A stretch of DNA of 64,000 bases from an uncultured Propionivibrio sp. (lineage in GTDB: Bacteria; Pseudomonadota; Gammaproteobacteria; Burkholderiales; Rhodocyclaceae), in the NCBI RefSeq assembly GCF_963666255.1, contig NZ_OY762656.1, positions 1,426,001 to 1,490,000 of the forward strand, written 5' to 3'. Below, one piece after another: positions 35,240 through 44,365 of this stretch. Below the pieces are notes generated by a model, which saw only the letters and a program-made list of their open reading frames with translations, made no database searches and was not told where the DNA came from. The translations under genes and the position numbers were made by a program. Every line of letters begins with the position of its first letter. Position 1 is the first letter of the stretch.

Positions 35240-35802
35240 TCCGCATCAACCTTCTCCCGCACCGCGAAGAGCGGCGTAAGGCGCGGCGCCAGCAGTTCTA
35301 CGGACTGCTCGGGTTGGTGGTCGTGCTGGCCGGGATGATCGTTTTTCTCGTGTATTCGATTATCGGTGGCTATATTTCGGCGCAGGAGAGCAAGAACGAT
35401 TTCCTCAAGAAGGAAATCGCCGTTCTCGACAAGCAGATCGAACAGATCAAGCGTCTCAAGGAGCAGACGCAGGTGCTGCTGGCGCGCAAGCAGGTGATCG
35501 AGTCGTTGCAGCGCGATCGCGCCGAAGCCGTTCGTCTGCTGGCGGAATTGGCAAGGCAGATGCCGGAGGGCGTGTATCTCAAGTCCATAAAGCAGGACGG
35601 GCAGCGCGTCGCATTGAGCGGCTATGCCCAGTCGAATGCGCGCGTTTCAGCCCTGATGCGCAACATCGAAGCCTCGCCCTGGCTGGAGAAGCCGCTTCTG
35701 ATTGAGATCAAGGCGATGACCGTCGATAAGCGTCGCCTCAATGAATTCAGCATGACCGTCTCACTCAAACGCGATGCGGCGACGGACGGAGGGAAGCGAT
35801 GA
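35236..35802 (+). CDS. pilN: Type IV pilus assembly protein PilN
   Basis: This 188-aa bitopic protein begins with the PilM-binding peptide MIRINLLPHREERR. One membrane helix (FYGLLGLVVVLAGMIVFLVYS) follows, then a periplasmic coiled coil and a small alpha/beta domain. It pairs with PilO to form the alignment subcomplex. It overlaps pilM and pilO by four bases at each end. Confidence 0.95.
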   Translation: MIRINLLPHREERRKARRQQFYGLLGLVVVLAGMIVFLVYSIIGGYISAQESKNDFLKKEIAVLDKQIEQIKRLKEQTQVLLARKQVIESLQRDRAEAVRLLAELARQMPEGVYLKSIKQDGQRVALSGYAQSNARVSALMRNIEASPWLEKPLLIEIKAMTVDKRRLNEFSMTVSLKRDAATDGGKR

Positions 35803-36473
35803 AGAAGCCCTCCTTTGGAAAAATCGATCTGCAGATGCTCGCCGACGATTTTCGCAACCTCAATCCGCAGGATGTCGGAGCCTGGCCGCTGGCGCCCAGG
35901 GTCGCCGTTCTGGTCGGGGTCTTTGTCGTGGCGATGATTGCCGGTTGGTGGTTCCTGTGGAGTGATCAGTTCGACCTTCTGGCCCTGAGGCAGCAGGAAG
36001 AGATCAAACTGAAAGAGGAGTTCGTCGCCAAGAAGACGCAGGCGGTGAATCTTGACCTGTATACCCAGCAACTGAACGAAATCGATCGCTCATTCGGCGC
36101 GCTGCTCAAGCAGTTGCCCAACAAGGCGGAAGTGGAGTCCTTGCTGGTCGAGATCAACCAGTCGGGTATGGGGCGAGGCTTGCAATTCGAATTGTTCAAG
36201 CCTGGACAGGAGTTGAGCAAGGATTTCTATGCGGAGTTGCCGATCAGCGTGCGCCTGACCGGCAATTATCATGACTTCGGCGCGTTCGCCAGCGATATCG
36301 GGCGTCTGTCGCGGATTGTCACGCTCGGCAATATCGCGATCGCCACCAACACTTCTGGGAAAGACGGCGGACTGACGATGGATGCCGTGACGAAGACCTA
36401 CCGCTATCTTGATGAAGAAGAGTTGGCGGCCAAGCGCAAGGCGGCGCAGGCGGCCAAAGGGGGCAAGAAATGA
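35799..36473 (+). CDS. pilO: Type IV pilus assembly protein PilO
   Basis: This 224-aa bitopic protein has a short cytoplasmic stretch and one helix (VAVLVGVFVVAMIAGWWFL). A coiled coil (QQEEIKLKEEFVAKKTQAVN) follows, then the family core FGALLKQLPNKAEVESLLVEI and LTGNYHDFGAFASDIGRLSR. It partners PilN in the periplasm. The C-terminus is a Lys/Ala-rich tail. Confidence 0.95.
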   Translation: MKKPSFGKIDLQMLADDFRNLNPQDVGAWPLAPRVAVLVGVFVVAMIAGWWFLWSDQFDLLALRQQEEIKLKEEFVAKKTQAVNLDLYTQQLNEIDRSFGALLKQLPNKAEVESLLVEINQSGMGRGLQFELFKPGQELSKDFYAELPISVRLTGNYHDFGAFASDIGRLSRIVTLGNIAIATNTSGKDGGLTMDAVTKTYRYLDEEELAAKRKAAQAAKGGKK

Positions 36474-36991
36474 AAGCCCCGGTGCTGCTTTTCGTTTCGG
36501 TGATGCTGCTGGCCGGATGCTCAAGCAACGAGCATGAGGATCTGCGGCAATGGATGGCGGAGGCTTCGCAAAACATCAAAGGGCGCATCCCGCCTTTGCC
36601 CGAAGTGCGTCCATATGAACCGGTGCCCTACGATGCCGGAAATCTGATTGAGCCGTTCAAGCCTGGCAAGATCGGCGTCGAAACGAAAAAGAGTGGCGGA
36701 GGCTTGCGTCCGGATCTCGATCGCCCGCGCGAACCGCTCGAGGCGTATCCGCTCGAATCGCTGCGATTCGTTGGCGTAATGGTGCGGAAGAACATCCCCT
36801 ATGGGCTCGTGCAGGCCGATGGCGCCTTGTATCAGGTGCGTACCGGCCGATACATGGGGCAGAACTACGGCGTCATCGTGCGGATTTCCGATGCCGAAAT
36901 CGTCGTCAAGGAACTGGTTCAGGATCCGGTAGGCGACTGGGTTGAGAAGGAAAATTCGCTGCAGTTGCAGAATCAGGAGGTCAGAAAGTGA
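36470..36991 (+). CDS. pilP: Type IV pilus lipoprotein PilP
   Basis: This 173-aa lipoprotein (signal ending LLAGCSSN, lipid Cys17) has the usual Pro-rich linker (IPPLPEVRPYEPVPYDA). Its small beta domain contains LRFVGVMVRKNIPYGLVQADG and YRVRTGRYMGQNYG-type strands. PilP connects PilNO to the secretin PilQ. It overlaps both neighbours by four bases. Confidence 0.93.
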   Translation: MKAPVLLFVSVMLLAGCSSNEHEDLRQWMAEASQNIKGRIPPLPEVRPYEPVPYDAGNLIEPFKPGKIGVETKKSGGGLRPDLDRPREPLEAYPLESLRFVGVMVRKNIPYGLVQADGALYQVRTGRYMGQNYGVIVRISDAEIVVKELVQDPVGDWVEKENSLQLQNQEVRK

Positions 36992-39081
36992 AGAAAGCGA
37001 TGCGTTTCCTGCTCGGCGTGGTCTGGTTGGTGAGCACGTCGGTTCTGGCCCAGGAGAGTCCGCGCAACGCGATCGAGTCGATCACGGCAGCGCGTCAAGG
37101 CGGGTCCCTGAATGTCAAATTGACGTTTTCCAAGCCATTGATGGCGTTGCCGGCAGGCTTCAGTGTGGCCAAGCCGGCGCGAATCGCGCTCGATTTTCCT
37201 GGAGTCGAGAACGGTCTGGGGCGGAGCGTCCAGACCTTCAACGAAGGCGATCTCAAGAGTGTCAATATCGTTCAGGTTGAAGGGAAAACCCGCTTGGTCT
37301 TCAATCTGAATCAGGCGATGGTTTATGAGAGCCGTGCGGATGGGCGAGGTTTGCTGCTGGTGCTGACGCCGAGCGCGGAAAAGGAATGGCAGCGGAGCGG
37401 CGGGAGCGTCCCGGTTGAGCATTTTTCGCAGGCGGCGACGCCGGCGAACAATACCTTGCGTGACGTGACGTTCCGGCGTGGCAAGGACGGCGAGGCCCGC
37501 ATCCTGGTTGATTTGAGCAATGCAGCAACGGCAATCGATCTTCGCCAGCAGGGACAGTCGCTGGTTGTCGATTTCGTCAAGACGAGCGTACCGGAGGTTC
37601 TTCGGAAGCGTCTCGATGTGACTGATTTCGCCACGCCAGTGGTGTCCGTCGATACGGTCCAGCAAGGCCCTAATGCAAGAATGACGATCACGCCGCGCGG
37701 CGCCTGGGAGCACAACGCCTATCAGTCGGACAGCCAGTTTGTGATTGAGGTCCGACCGGTGGTCGAAGACCCCAACAAACTCGTTCAGGGGTCGCGGCCC
37801 GGGTATCAGGGCGAGAAACTGTCGCTCAATTTCCAGAATGTCGATGTGCGCCGCCTGCTGCAGGTGATCGGTGAGTTCACCGGAATGAACATGGTGGTCA
37901 GCGACTCGGTCGGCGGTGCGATCACGCTGATTCTAAAGGATGTTCCCTGGGATCAGGCGCTGGATATCATCCTCAAGCAAAAAGGGCTGGATATGCGCAA
38001 GAATGGCAATGTCATTCTGATTGCGCCGCGCGATGAAATCGCGACCAAGGAAAAGCTCGACTTCGAGGCGCGGGCGCAAATCGACGATCTGGAGCCGTTG
38101 CGGACCGAGAGCTTCCAGATGAACTATGTGAAGGGCGAGGACGTGCGCAAGCTGCTGGCCGATCCGAAGCAGACGCTGCTGTCGAAGCGCGGTAGCGCGG
38201 TGCTCGACAATCGCTCGAACATCATGTTTGTAAAGGACACGCCGAATCGTATCGAGGATATTCGCAACATGATCGCCAAGATCGATATTCCGGTACGGCA
38301 GGTGGTCATCGAAGCGCGAATCATCGAAGCCGAGGATTCGTTCGCCAAGAATCTTGGCTCGAGGCTGGGCTGGGGCGGCACGACGGCGAGCAGTGGCGGG
38401 ACGCTTGCCTTTGCCAACGGAACGCCTACAGGCCAGATTGGCGGGGCGCAGACTCTGATTGGTGGCATGTATTCGACCAATGCCAGCGTCAATTTGCCGG
38501 CGACGCCAGCGGCGGGGGCGGCCGGAACCTTCGGTTTCATGCTTTTCAACAGTGCGCAGACGCGCTATCTGACAGCCGAGATTTCGGCGCTCGAATCCGA
38601 CGGGCGGGGGAAAATCGTGTCGAGTCCGCGTGTCATGACTGCCAACCAGATCGAGGCGCTGATCGAACAGGGGGTCGAGATTCCCTATCAGCAGGCGACG
38701 AGTTCCGGGGCCACGAGCGTTTCGTTCCGTAAGGCGAACCTTTCGCTCAAGGTCAAGCCGCAAATCACGCCGGATGGCAAGATCACGATGACGCTGGATA
38801 TCAACAAGGACTCGCCGAATACCTCGATTTCCACGGGTTCGGGCGTCGCCATTGATACCAAGCATGTCAAGACGGAGGTCCTCGTCGATAACGGCGGCAC
38901 GGTGGTGATCGGGGGGATTTACACCGAGAATATCCAGAATACCTCGCAGCGCATTCCGTTCTTCGGCGATTTGCCCTATCTTGGCTGGTTGTTCAAGAAC
39001 ACCGCCTGGACCTCGACCAAGAAGGAATTGCTCGTTTTCATCACGCCGAAGATCGTTGCGGAAGGACTGGCAGTGCGCTGA
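36988..39081 (+). CDS. pilQ: Type IV pilus secretin PilQ
   Basis: This 697-aa outer-membrane secretin has a signal peptide, two AMIN domains (about residues 25-250) and an STN/N0 domain (KLSLNFQNVDVRRLLQVIGEF, in parts). An N1 domain follows (NYVKGEDVRKLLAD), then the C-terminal secretin barrel with VSSPRVMT, KTEVLVDNGGTVVIGGIY and RIPFFGDLPYLGWLFK. The start is GTG 36988, after AGGAGG (36975-36980). An ATG 12 bases later is less well placed. It ends the operon before a terminator. Confidence 0.95.
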   Translation: MKKAMRFLLGVVWLVSTSVLAQESPRNAIESITAARQGGSLNVKLTFSKPLMALPAGFSVAKPARIALDFPGVENGLGRSVQTFNEGDLKSVNIVQVEGKTRLVFNLNQAMVYESRADGRGLLLVLTPSAEKEWQRSGGSVPVEHFSQAATPANNTLRDVTFRRGKDGEARILVDLSNAATAIDLRQQGQSLVVDFVKTSVPEVLRKRLDVTDFATPVVSVDTVQQGPNARMTITPRGAWEHNAYQSDSQFVIEVRPVVEDPNKLVQGSRPGYQGEKLSLNFQNVDVRRLLQVIGEFTGMNMVVSDSVGGAITLILKDVPWDQALDIILKQKGLDMRKNGNVILIAPRDEIATKEKLDFEARAQIDDLEPLRTESFQMNYVKGEDVRKLLADPKQTLLSKRGSAVLDNRSNIMFVKDTPNRIEDIRNMIAKIDIPVRQVVIEARIIEAEDSFAKNLGSRLGWGGTTASSGGTLAFANGTPTGQIGGAQTLIGGMYSTNASVNLPATPAAGAAGTFGFMLFNSAQTRYLTAEISALESDGRGKIVSSPRVMTANQIEALIEQGVEIPYQQATSSGATSVSFRKANLSLKVKPQITPDGKITMTLDINKDSPNTSISTGSGVAIDTKHVKTEVLVDNGGTVVIGGIYTENIQNTSQRIPFFGDLPYLGWLFKNTAWTSTKKELLVFITPKIVAEGLAVR

Positions 39082-39096
39082 GGCGTTTGCGGGACG

Positions 39097-39125
39097 AAAA
39101 GACCGGCCGTGCCGGTCTTTTTTTT
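39097..39125 (+). terminator. Terminator after pilQ
   Basis: GACCGGC (39101-39107) and GCCGGTC (39111-39117) form a perfect stem with a three-base loop and a T8 tract. A run of As precedes the stem. Confidence 0.88.
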
Positions 39126-39155
39126 GGATGGGGCCGGGTACGGTAGAATGCGGGT

Positions 39156-39692
39156 ATGGAGAACAAGTACGCTTCACGCAACATTTTTCTTGTCGGTCTC
39201 ATGGGGGCTGGCAAGACGACGGTCGGGCGCATGCTGGCGAGGCGTCTCGGGCTTGGCTTTGTCGATTCGGATCGCGAGATCGAGAATCGGACCGGGGTTG
39301 TTGTTCCCACGATTTTTGAAATCGAAGGTGAGGACGGTTTTCGGCGACGCGAATCTCAGGCGATTGCCGACCTGACCGCCCTGAACAGCCATGTTCTGGC
39401 GACCGGCGGCGGTGCCGTGCTTCGGGAAGAGAACCGCATGAATCTCAAGGCCAACGGCTTCGTCGTCTATCTCAATGCACCGCCCCAGGTGCTCTGGGAG
39501 CGGACGCGCCACGATAAGAACCGGCCTCTGCTCAAGGTCGAGGATCCGTTGCGCAAGTTGCAGGAGTTATTTGTCATCAGGGACCCGCTGTATCGTGAGG
39601 TCGCCGACTTCGTTGTTGACGACGGCAAGGGGAATGCACAAATGGTTGTGCAAATGCTGGCGAGAGAGGTCGGTGAGCGATGGAATGCGTAA
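39156..39692 (+). CDS. aroK: Shikimate kinase
   Basis: This 178-aa enzyme phosphorylates shikimate in aromatic amino acid synthesis. Motifs are the P-loop [14 protein letters not shown], the shikimate-binding [18 protein letters not shown] and the GGGAVLR segment. LID-region arginines are in HDKNRPLL. The ATG lies seven bases after a TAGAAT box (39144-39149), so the message may be leaderless. It overlaps aroB by 13 bases. The order pilQ-aroK-aroB is conserved in proteobacteria. Confidence 0.95.
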   Translation: MENKYASRNIFLVGLMGAGKTTVGRMLARRLGLGFVDSDREIENRTGVVVPTIFEIEGEDGFRRRESQAIADLTALNSHVLATGGGAVLREENRMNLKANGFVVYLNAPPQVLWERTRHDKNRPLLKVEDPLRKLQELFVIRDPLYREVADFVVDDGKGNAQMVVQMLAREVGERWNA

Positions 39693-40762
39693 GTGTTGAG
39701 CTTGCCTCCCGCACCTACCCGATACATATCGGCCCGGGTTTGCTCGATCGCGTCGATCTGATCCTGCCGTATCTCAAGCAGGCGCGGGTGGCGGTGGTTT
39801 GCAATACCACCGTGGCCGGCTTGTATCTGGGCCGGTTTGCCGCCTCGCTGCGGACAGCGGGTGTTGCCGTCGTCGAGATCGTTCTACCGGACGGGGAAGC
39901 CTACAAGAACTGGGAAACGCTCAACCTGGTCTTCGATACGCTATTGCGAGAGCGCTGCGAGCGCTCCACCACCCTGATCGCGCTGGGCGGAGGCGTGATC
40001 GGTGACATGACCGGGTTTGCCGCTGCCTGTTATCAGCGCGGTACGCCCTTCATCCAGATCCCGACGACGCTGCTTTCGCAGGTTGACTCGTCGGTGGGCG
40101 GCAAGACGGCAATCAATCATCCTGCCGGCAAGAACATGATCGGTGCGTTCTACCAGCCGCGCCTGGTGCTGGCCGATACCGATGTTCTCAAAAGCCTGCC
40201 GGACAGGGAATTGCGGTCCGGTCTCGTTGAAGTCATCAAGTACGGTTTGATTCGCGATCTGGCGTTCTTCGAGTGGCTGGAACGAAACGTCGAGCACGTG
40301 CTGGCGCGTGATACTGCGGCATTGGAGCATGCGATCGGTGTGTCCTGTCGGCATAAAGCAGAGGTTGTTGCAGCGGACGAGCACGAGCACGGCGAGCGGG
40401 CGTTGCTCAATCTCGGGCATACCTTCGGTCACGCGATCGAGACCGGCATGGGCTATGGCGAATGGCTGCACGGAGAGGCCGTGGCGGCCGGGACGATGAT
40501 GGCGGCGGAGCTTTCCCGGATGCGGGGTTGGCTGAGCGTCGACGATGTGGCACGTGTTGAGCATTTGTTCGTTCGTGCCGGCGTGCCGGTGCGGGGGCCG
40601 GCGATGGCGACCGGGAAATACGTCGAACTCATGCGCCACGACAAAAAAGTCCAGGATGGACGGCTGCGCTTGATTCTGCTTCGGCGCATTGGGGAAGCAC
40701 TCATCGACGATGCCTCCTCGGTCACACAGATCACTGCGGCGATCGACGCGAGAATCGGGTAG
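39680..40762 (+). CDS. aroB: 3-dehydroquinate synthase
   Basis: This 360-aa NAD- and metal-dependent enzyme makes 3-dehydroquinate from DAHP. It shows [14 protein letters not shown], the [19 protein letters not shown] cofactor region, and [27 protein letters not shown] in adjacent segments. Metal ligands are in [12 protein letters not shown]. The start at 39680 lies inside aroK and has GAGAGAGG upstream. It ends before a bidirectional terminator. Confidence 0.96.
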   Translation: MECVSVELASRTYPIHIGPGLLDRVDLILPYLKQARVAVVCNTTVAGLYLGRFAASLRTAGVAVVEIVLPDGEAYKNWETLNLVFDTLLRERCERSTTLIALGGGVIGDMTGFAAACYQRGTPFIQIPTTLLSQVDSSVGGKTAINHPAGKNMIGAFYQPRLVLADTDVLKSLPDRELRSGLVEVIKYGLIRDLAFFEWLERNVEHVLARDTAALEHAIGVSCRHKAEVVAADEHEHGERALLNLGHTFGHAIETGMGYGEWLHGEAVAAGTMMAAELSRMRGWLSVDDVARVEHLFVRAGVPVRGPAMATGKYVELMRHDKKVQDGRLRLILLRRIGEALIDDASSVTQITAAIDARIG

Positions 40763-40784
40763 TTCGCCGTTTTTCTGCGGCTAC

Positions 40785-40820
40785 AAACAACAACGCCCGC
40801 AATTGCGGGCGTTGTTGTTT
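40785..40820. terminator. Bidirectional terminator between aroB and pntB
   Basis: AAACAACAACGCCCGC (40785-40800) and GCGGGCGTTGTTGTTT (40805-40820) form a perfect 16-base stem with loop AATT. It serves the convergent genes on both strands. Confidence 0.85.
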
Positions 40821-40832
40821 CGGGGGGGACCG

Positions 40833-42251
40833 TTACTTGCCGCTGGTCAGCGCACCGAGCACTTCGTCCAGCATCTTCTTGGCGTCGCCGAAGAGCATCC
40901 GGTTGTTCTCCTTGTAGAACAGCGGATTGTCGACACCGGCATAACCCGACGCCATCGAGCGCTTCATGACGATTGAGGTCTTTGCCTTCCAGACTTCGAG
41001 CACCGGCATGCCGGCGATCGGGCTGGACGGGTCTTCCTGGGCGGCTGGGTTGACAATGTCATTGGCGCCGATGACCATTGCCACGTCGGTATCGGGGAAG
41101 TCCTCGTTAAGTTCGTCCATTTCGAAGACGATGTCGTACGGCACCTTGGCTTCGGCGAGCAGCACGTTCATGTGGCCAGGCATCCGGCCGGCGACCGGGT
41201 GGATGCCGAAGCGCACGTTGACGCCCTTTTCGCGCAGGTGCGAGGTGATCTCGTTGACGATGTGCTGGGCTTGCGCGACCGCCATGCCATAGCCCGGCAC
41301 GATGATCACGTTCTTGGCTTCGCGCAGCAATTCCGCCGTTTCGGCGGCCGAGACGGCGGTGACTTCGCCTTGCGGCTCGGCACTGCCCTTGGCTGCCGGG
41401 GCTGGCTTGGCGCCGTCGGACCCGAAACCGCCGGCGATGACGCTGATGAAGTTGCGGTTCATCGCGTTGCACATGATGTACGAGAGGATCGCGCCGCTCG
41501 AACCGACCAGTGCGCCGGTAACGATCAGCAGGTCGTTCTCGAGCATGAAGCCCGTCGCCGCAGCCGCCCATCCGGAGTAGCTGTTGAGCATCGACACCAC
41601 GACCGGCATGTCGGCGCCGCCGATGGCCATGACCATGTGCACGCCGAAGGCCAGCGCGATGATCGTCATCACCGTCAGCGGCAGGACGCCCTGACCCATT
41701 TCGGCGTGCAGGAATTCACGGCCGAAATAGATGACGACCAAGAGGCCGATCAGGTTGATCATGTGACGGCCCGGGATCAGAACCGGCTTGCCGCCGATCT
41801 TGCCCGAGAGCTTGCCGAAGGCGATCAGCGAACCCGAGAAGGTAATTGCGCCGATCAGGATGCCGACATAGATTTCGACTTCATGAATCGCCTTTTCCGC
41901 GCCCGTGAAACTGATCGACGTGTCGATGTAGCTCGCGTAGCCGACCAGACAGGCGGCAAGACCGACAAGGCTGTGCATCAGCGCAACGAGTTCCGGCATC
42001 TGGGTCATCTGCACGACGCGGGCGGCATAGAGGCCGATCGCGCCGCCGACGACCATCGCGCCGATGATCCAGGACAGGCCGGCAGCACCGACGCGCGGAC
42101 CGAAGACGGTGGCGACCACCGCGATGGCCATGCCGAGCATGCCGTAGAGGTTGCCGCGCCGGGCCGTTTCCTGATCGGAAAGGCCGCCGAGGCACAGGAT
42201 GAAGAGGATGGTTGCTCCGAGATAGGAGACGGTAGCCAGACTTGCAGACAT
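40833..42251 (-). CDS. pntB: NAD(P) transhydrogenase beta subunit
   Basis: This 472-aa membrane subunit has about nine helices ([23 protein letters not shown] at the N-terminus) and the C-terminal NADP-binding domain with [16 protein letters not shown]. The NADP site continues with [18 protein letters not shown] and [13 protein letters not shown]. With PntA it uses the proton gradient to drive hydride transfer from NADH to NADP+. It starts 13 bases after pntA, with AAGGAGAA before the ATG. Confidence 0.96.
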   Translation of the reverse strand: MSASLATVSYLGATILFILCLGGLSDQETARRGNLYGMLGMAIAVVATVFGPRVGAAGLSWIIGAMVVGGAIGLYAARVVQMTQMPELVALMHSLVGLAACLVGYASYIDTSISFTGAEKAIHEVEIYVGILIGAITFSGSLIAFGKLSGKIGGKPVLIPGRHMINLIGLLVVIYFGREFLHAEMGQGVLPLTVMTIIALAFGVHMVMAIGGADMPVVVSMLNSYSGWAAAATGFMLENDLLIVTGALVGSSGAILSYIMCNAMNRNFISVIAGGFGSDGAKPAPAAKGSAEPQGEVTAVSAAETAELLREAKNVIIVPGYGMAVAQAQHIVNEITSHLREKGVNVRFGIHPVAGRMPGHMNVLLAEAKVPYDIVFEMDELNEDFPDTDVAMVIGANDIVNPAAQEDPSSPIAGMPVLEVWKAKTSIVMKRSMASGYAGVDNPLFYKENNRMLFGDAKKMLDEVLGALTSGK

Positions 42252-42264
42252 GTTTACATTCTCC

Positions 42265-43854
42265 TTATTTGCGGAACATTTCCAGCATGCGCCGGGTCAC
42301 GGCGAAGCCGCCGAACATATTGATGGTGGCCAGCGCGATCGAAACGACCGCCAGCCAGCGGATGACCACGTCGGGACGCGAGATGTCGGCTGCCAACGGC
42401 GGCGCGATCTGCACCAGAGCGCCGATGGCGATGATGCTGCTGACTGCGTTGGTAACGCTCATCAGCGGCGTGTGCAGCGACGGCTTGACGTTCCAGACCA
42501 CCATGTAGCCGACGAAGCAGGCCAGCACGAAAACCGTGAAGTGGCCGAGGAAGGCGGCCGGTGCGTAGGCGCCAATCAGCCAGAACAGCGCAGCCGCGAC
42601 GGCGATGACGATCGCCACCTTGTTGGCCGGCATTGGTTCGCCGCCACCATGGCCGTGCGCCGACTTCTTGGCGGCCGGTGCGGCTGCCGCTGCGGCGGGC
42701 TTTGCCGGCGGGGCAGGAAGGTTGAGCGGAGGGGCCGGCCAGGTGATGTTGCCGTCCTTGACGACCGTCAGGCCGCGCAGGGCGTCATCTTCCATATTGA
42801 CATTGATGATGCCGTCCTTGGTCTTGCACAGTTCTTCGGCCAGACGCAGCAGGTTGTTCGAGTACAGCATCGAGGACTGCTTGGCGAGGCGGCTGGGAAG
42901 GTCGGTATAGCCGATGATGGTGACGCCGTGGCGGACGACGGCTTCACCTGGCACCGTCAGTTCGCAGTTGCCGCCCTGTTCGCCGGCCATGTCGACGATG
43001 ACGCTGCCCGGCTTCATGCTCTGCACCATTTCGGCGGTGATCAGCTTCGGCGCGGGTTTGCCCGGGATCAGCGCGGTGGTGATGATGATGTCGCATTCCT
43101 TGGCTTGCTTGGCGTACATTTCGCGCTGTGCCGCCTGGAAGCCCTCGCTCATGACCTTGGCGTAACCGCCGCCGCCTGAGCCTTCTTCCTCGTAATCGAC
43201 CTTGACGAATTCGCCGCCCAGCGACTTGACCTGGTCGGCCACTTCGGCGCGCGTGTCGTTGGCGCGCACGATGGCGCCGAGATTCGCCGCGGTACCGATT
43301 GCCGCCAGACCGGCGACGCCGGCGCCGGCGATGAAGACCTTGGCCGGCGGCACTTTGCCGGCAGCCGTCATCTGACCGTTGAAGAAGCGGCCAAAGGCGT
43401 TAGCCGCTTCAATGACGGCGCGATAGCCGCTGATGCCGGCCGTCGAGGTCAGGGCGTCCATCTTCTGGGCGCGCGACAGTTGGCGCGGCAGGCAGTCGAT
43501 GGCGAGAACCGTGGCCTTCTTGGCCGCCAGTTTCTGCATCAGGTCCGGGTTTTGTGCCGGCCAGATGAACGAAATCAGCGTGCCGCCTTCGCGCATCAAG
43601 CCGACTTCGGCCTCGCTCGGGCCGCGAACCTTGAAGACGATATCGGAGGCAGCCCAGAGCGCCGCAGTGTCCGCAATAATCTCGGCGCCCGCTTCTTGGT
43701 AGGCCTCGTCGCCAAAGTTGGCAAAGTTGCCGGCGCCCGATTCGACAACGACCTTGAAACCCAGCTTGATGAGCTTTGCGACGACTTCGGGCACTGTTGC
43801 AACCCGTTTCTCGCCGGCAAAGACCTCTCGAGGTACTCCGATAGTCAGTGGCAT
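42265..43854 (-). CDS. pntA: NAD(P) transhydrogenase alpha subunit
   Basis: This 529-aa single-chain PntA has the NAD-binding domain ([39 protein letters not shown]-type loop as [13 protein letters not shown]). An Ala/Pro-rich linker follows, then the C-terminal membrane part with about four helices. Here the soluble and membrane halves are fused, as in Escherichia coli, rather than split as in Rhodospirillum. The start at 43854 is chosen because GGAG lies about six bases upstream. An in-frame ATG at 43866 overlaps that ribosome-binding site. Confidence 0.94.
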   Translation of the reverse strand: MPLTIGVPREVFAGEKRVATVPEVVAKLIKLGFKVVVESGAGNFANFGDEAYQEAGAEIIADTAALWAASDIVFKVRGPSEAEVGLMREGGTLISFIWPAQNPDLMQKLAAKKATVLAIDCLPRQLSRAQKMDALTSTAGISGYRAVIEAANAFGRFFNGQMTAAGKVPPAKVFIAGAGVAGLAAIGTAANLGAIVRANDTRAEVADQVKSLGGEFVKVDYEEEGSGGGGYAKVMSEGFQAAQREMYAKQAKECDIIITTALIPGKPAPKLITAEMVQSMKPGSVIVDMAGEQGGNCELTVPGEAVVRHGVTIIGYTDLPSRLAKQSSMLYSNNLLRLAEELCKTKDGIINVNMEDDALRGLTVVKDGNITWPAPPLNLPAPPAKPAAAAAAPAAKKSAHGHGGGEPMPANKVAIVIAVAAALFWLIGAYAPAAFLGHFTVFVLACFVGYMVVWNVKPSLHTPLMSVTNAVSSIIAIGALVQIAPPLAADISRPDVVIRWLAVVSIALATINMFGGFAVTRRMLEMFRK

Positions 43855-44221
43855 TCGGTTCTCCATCAGATAGTCACATGATTGATTCATGCTTGTTGAA
43901 AAGATCGATCCGCATTGTGCAAACCAATTTCATTGTAAAAAACGCAACAAAAAAACCGCCGCGAATCATGCTCAGAACCCAATGTGGCTGGCAAAAAACG
44001 CACCGAACGCCTGTCTCCCCTTGTCCCCCGCGATGGAAAAGGCGCATTGTCGTGGCGGTAGTCCTATTGTGGAAAACCGATATTAGCATGCTCCTCGGCG
44101 GGAGAAAAAGCGTAAGCAAAGGGATTCATTGAGGATTTCCCCTTTGCCCGTATGGCGGCACCAAAGTGGTGCATTGGCAACACTGTTTTGGTGCGCAATT
44201 GCTTGATTTCAAAGGAGGTGA
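43855..44221. other. Divergent intergenic region between pntA and gltB
   Basis: This AT-richer region of about 370 bases holds the pntA promoter on the minus strand and upstream control sequence for gltB. Open frames on both strands (for example 43848-44132) have no protein-like composition. The segment 44150-44200 has short inverted pieces (CACCAAAGTGGTG) but I cannot assign a binding protein. Confidence 0.4.
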
Positions 44222-44251
44222 ATGGTTGGTCTGAGCGTTTTTTTGTTATAG
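44222..44251 (+). CDS. Possible nine-codon leader ORF upstream of gltB
   Basis: AAAGGAGGTGA, a near-perfect Shine-Dalgarno sequence (44211-44221), precedes ATG and an eight-codon frame (MVGLSVFLL) that ends at TAG 44249-44251. The extended -10 box of the gltB promoter overlaps the end of this frame. It may therefore be translated only from an earlier promoter, or the Shine-Dalgarno match may be chance. Confidence 0.25.
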   Translation: MVGLSVFLL

Positions 44252-44252
44252 A
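44244..44252 (+). promoter_or_regulatory. Extended -10 promoter for gltB leader
   Basis: TGTTATAGA (44244-44252) is an extended -10 element. A weak -35 (TTGGTC, 44226-44231) lies 15 bases upstream. Transcription would start near 44260. Confidence 0.5.
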
Positions 44253-44281
44253 ATCAAAGACCGCCTTTTCGGGCGACAGAG

Positions 44282-44308
44282 AAAGCTGGCCTCGTGCCAG
44301 CTTTTTTT
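44282..44308 (+). terminator. Terminator-like hairpin in the gltB leader
   Basis: AAAGCTGGC (44282-44290) and GCCAGCTTT (44296-44304) form a perfect nine-base stem with loop CTCGT, followed by more Ts to 44308. It lies between the likely promoter and gltB, so it either attenuates gltB transcription or ends a short upstream transcript. Confidence 0.8.
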
Positions 44309-44365
44309 GCCGTTGGGCGTTTTCTCTAGGTGTCATCATCGATCCATGTTTATGAGGACTTGAGC

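Noticed and set aside
43848-44132. Open frames on both strands in the pntA-gltB spacer
   Set aside because: Low-complexity, basic translations in an AT-richer regulatory region, with no ribosome-binding site.
44194-44209. Sigma54-like promoter before gltB (TTGGTGCG then TTGCT)
   Set aside because: The GG-to-GC distance is one base short of the required spacing, and the first element deviates from consensus.
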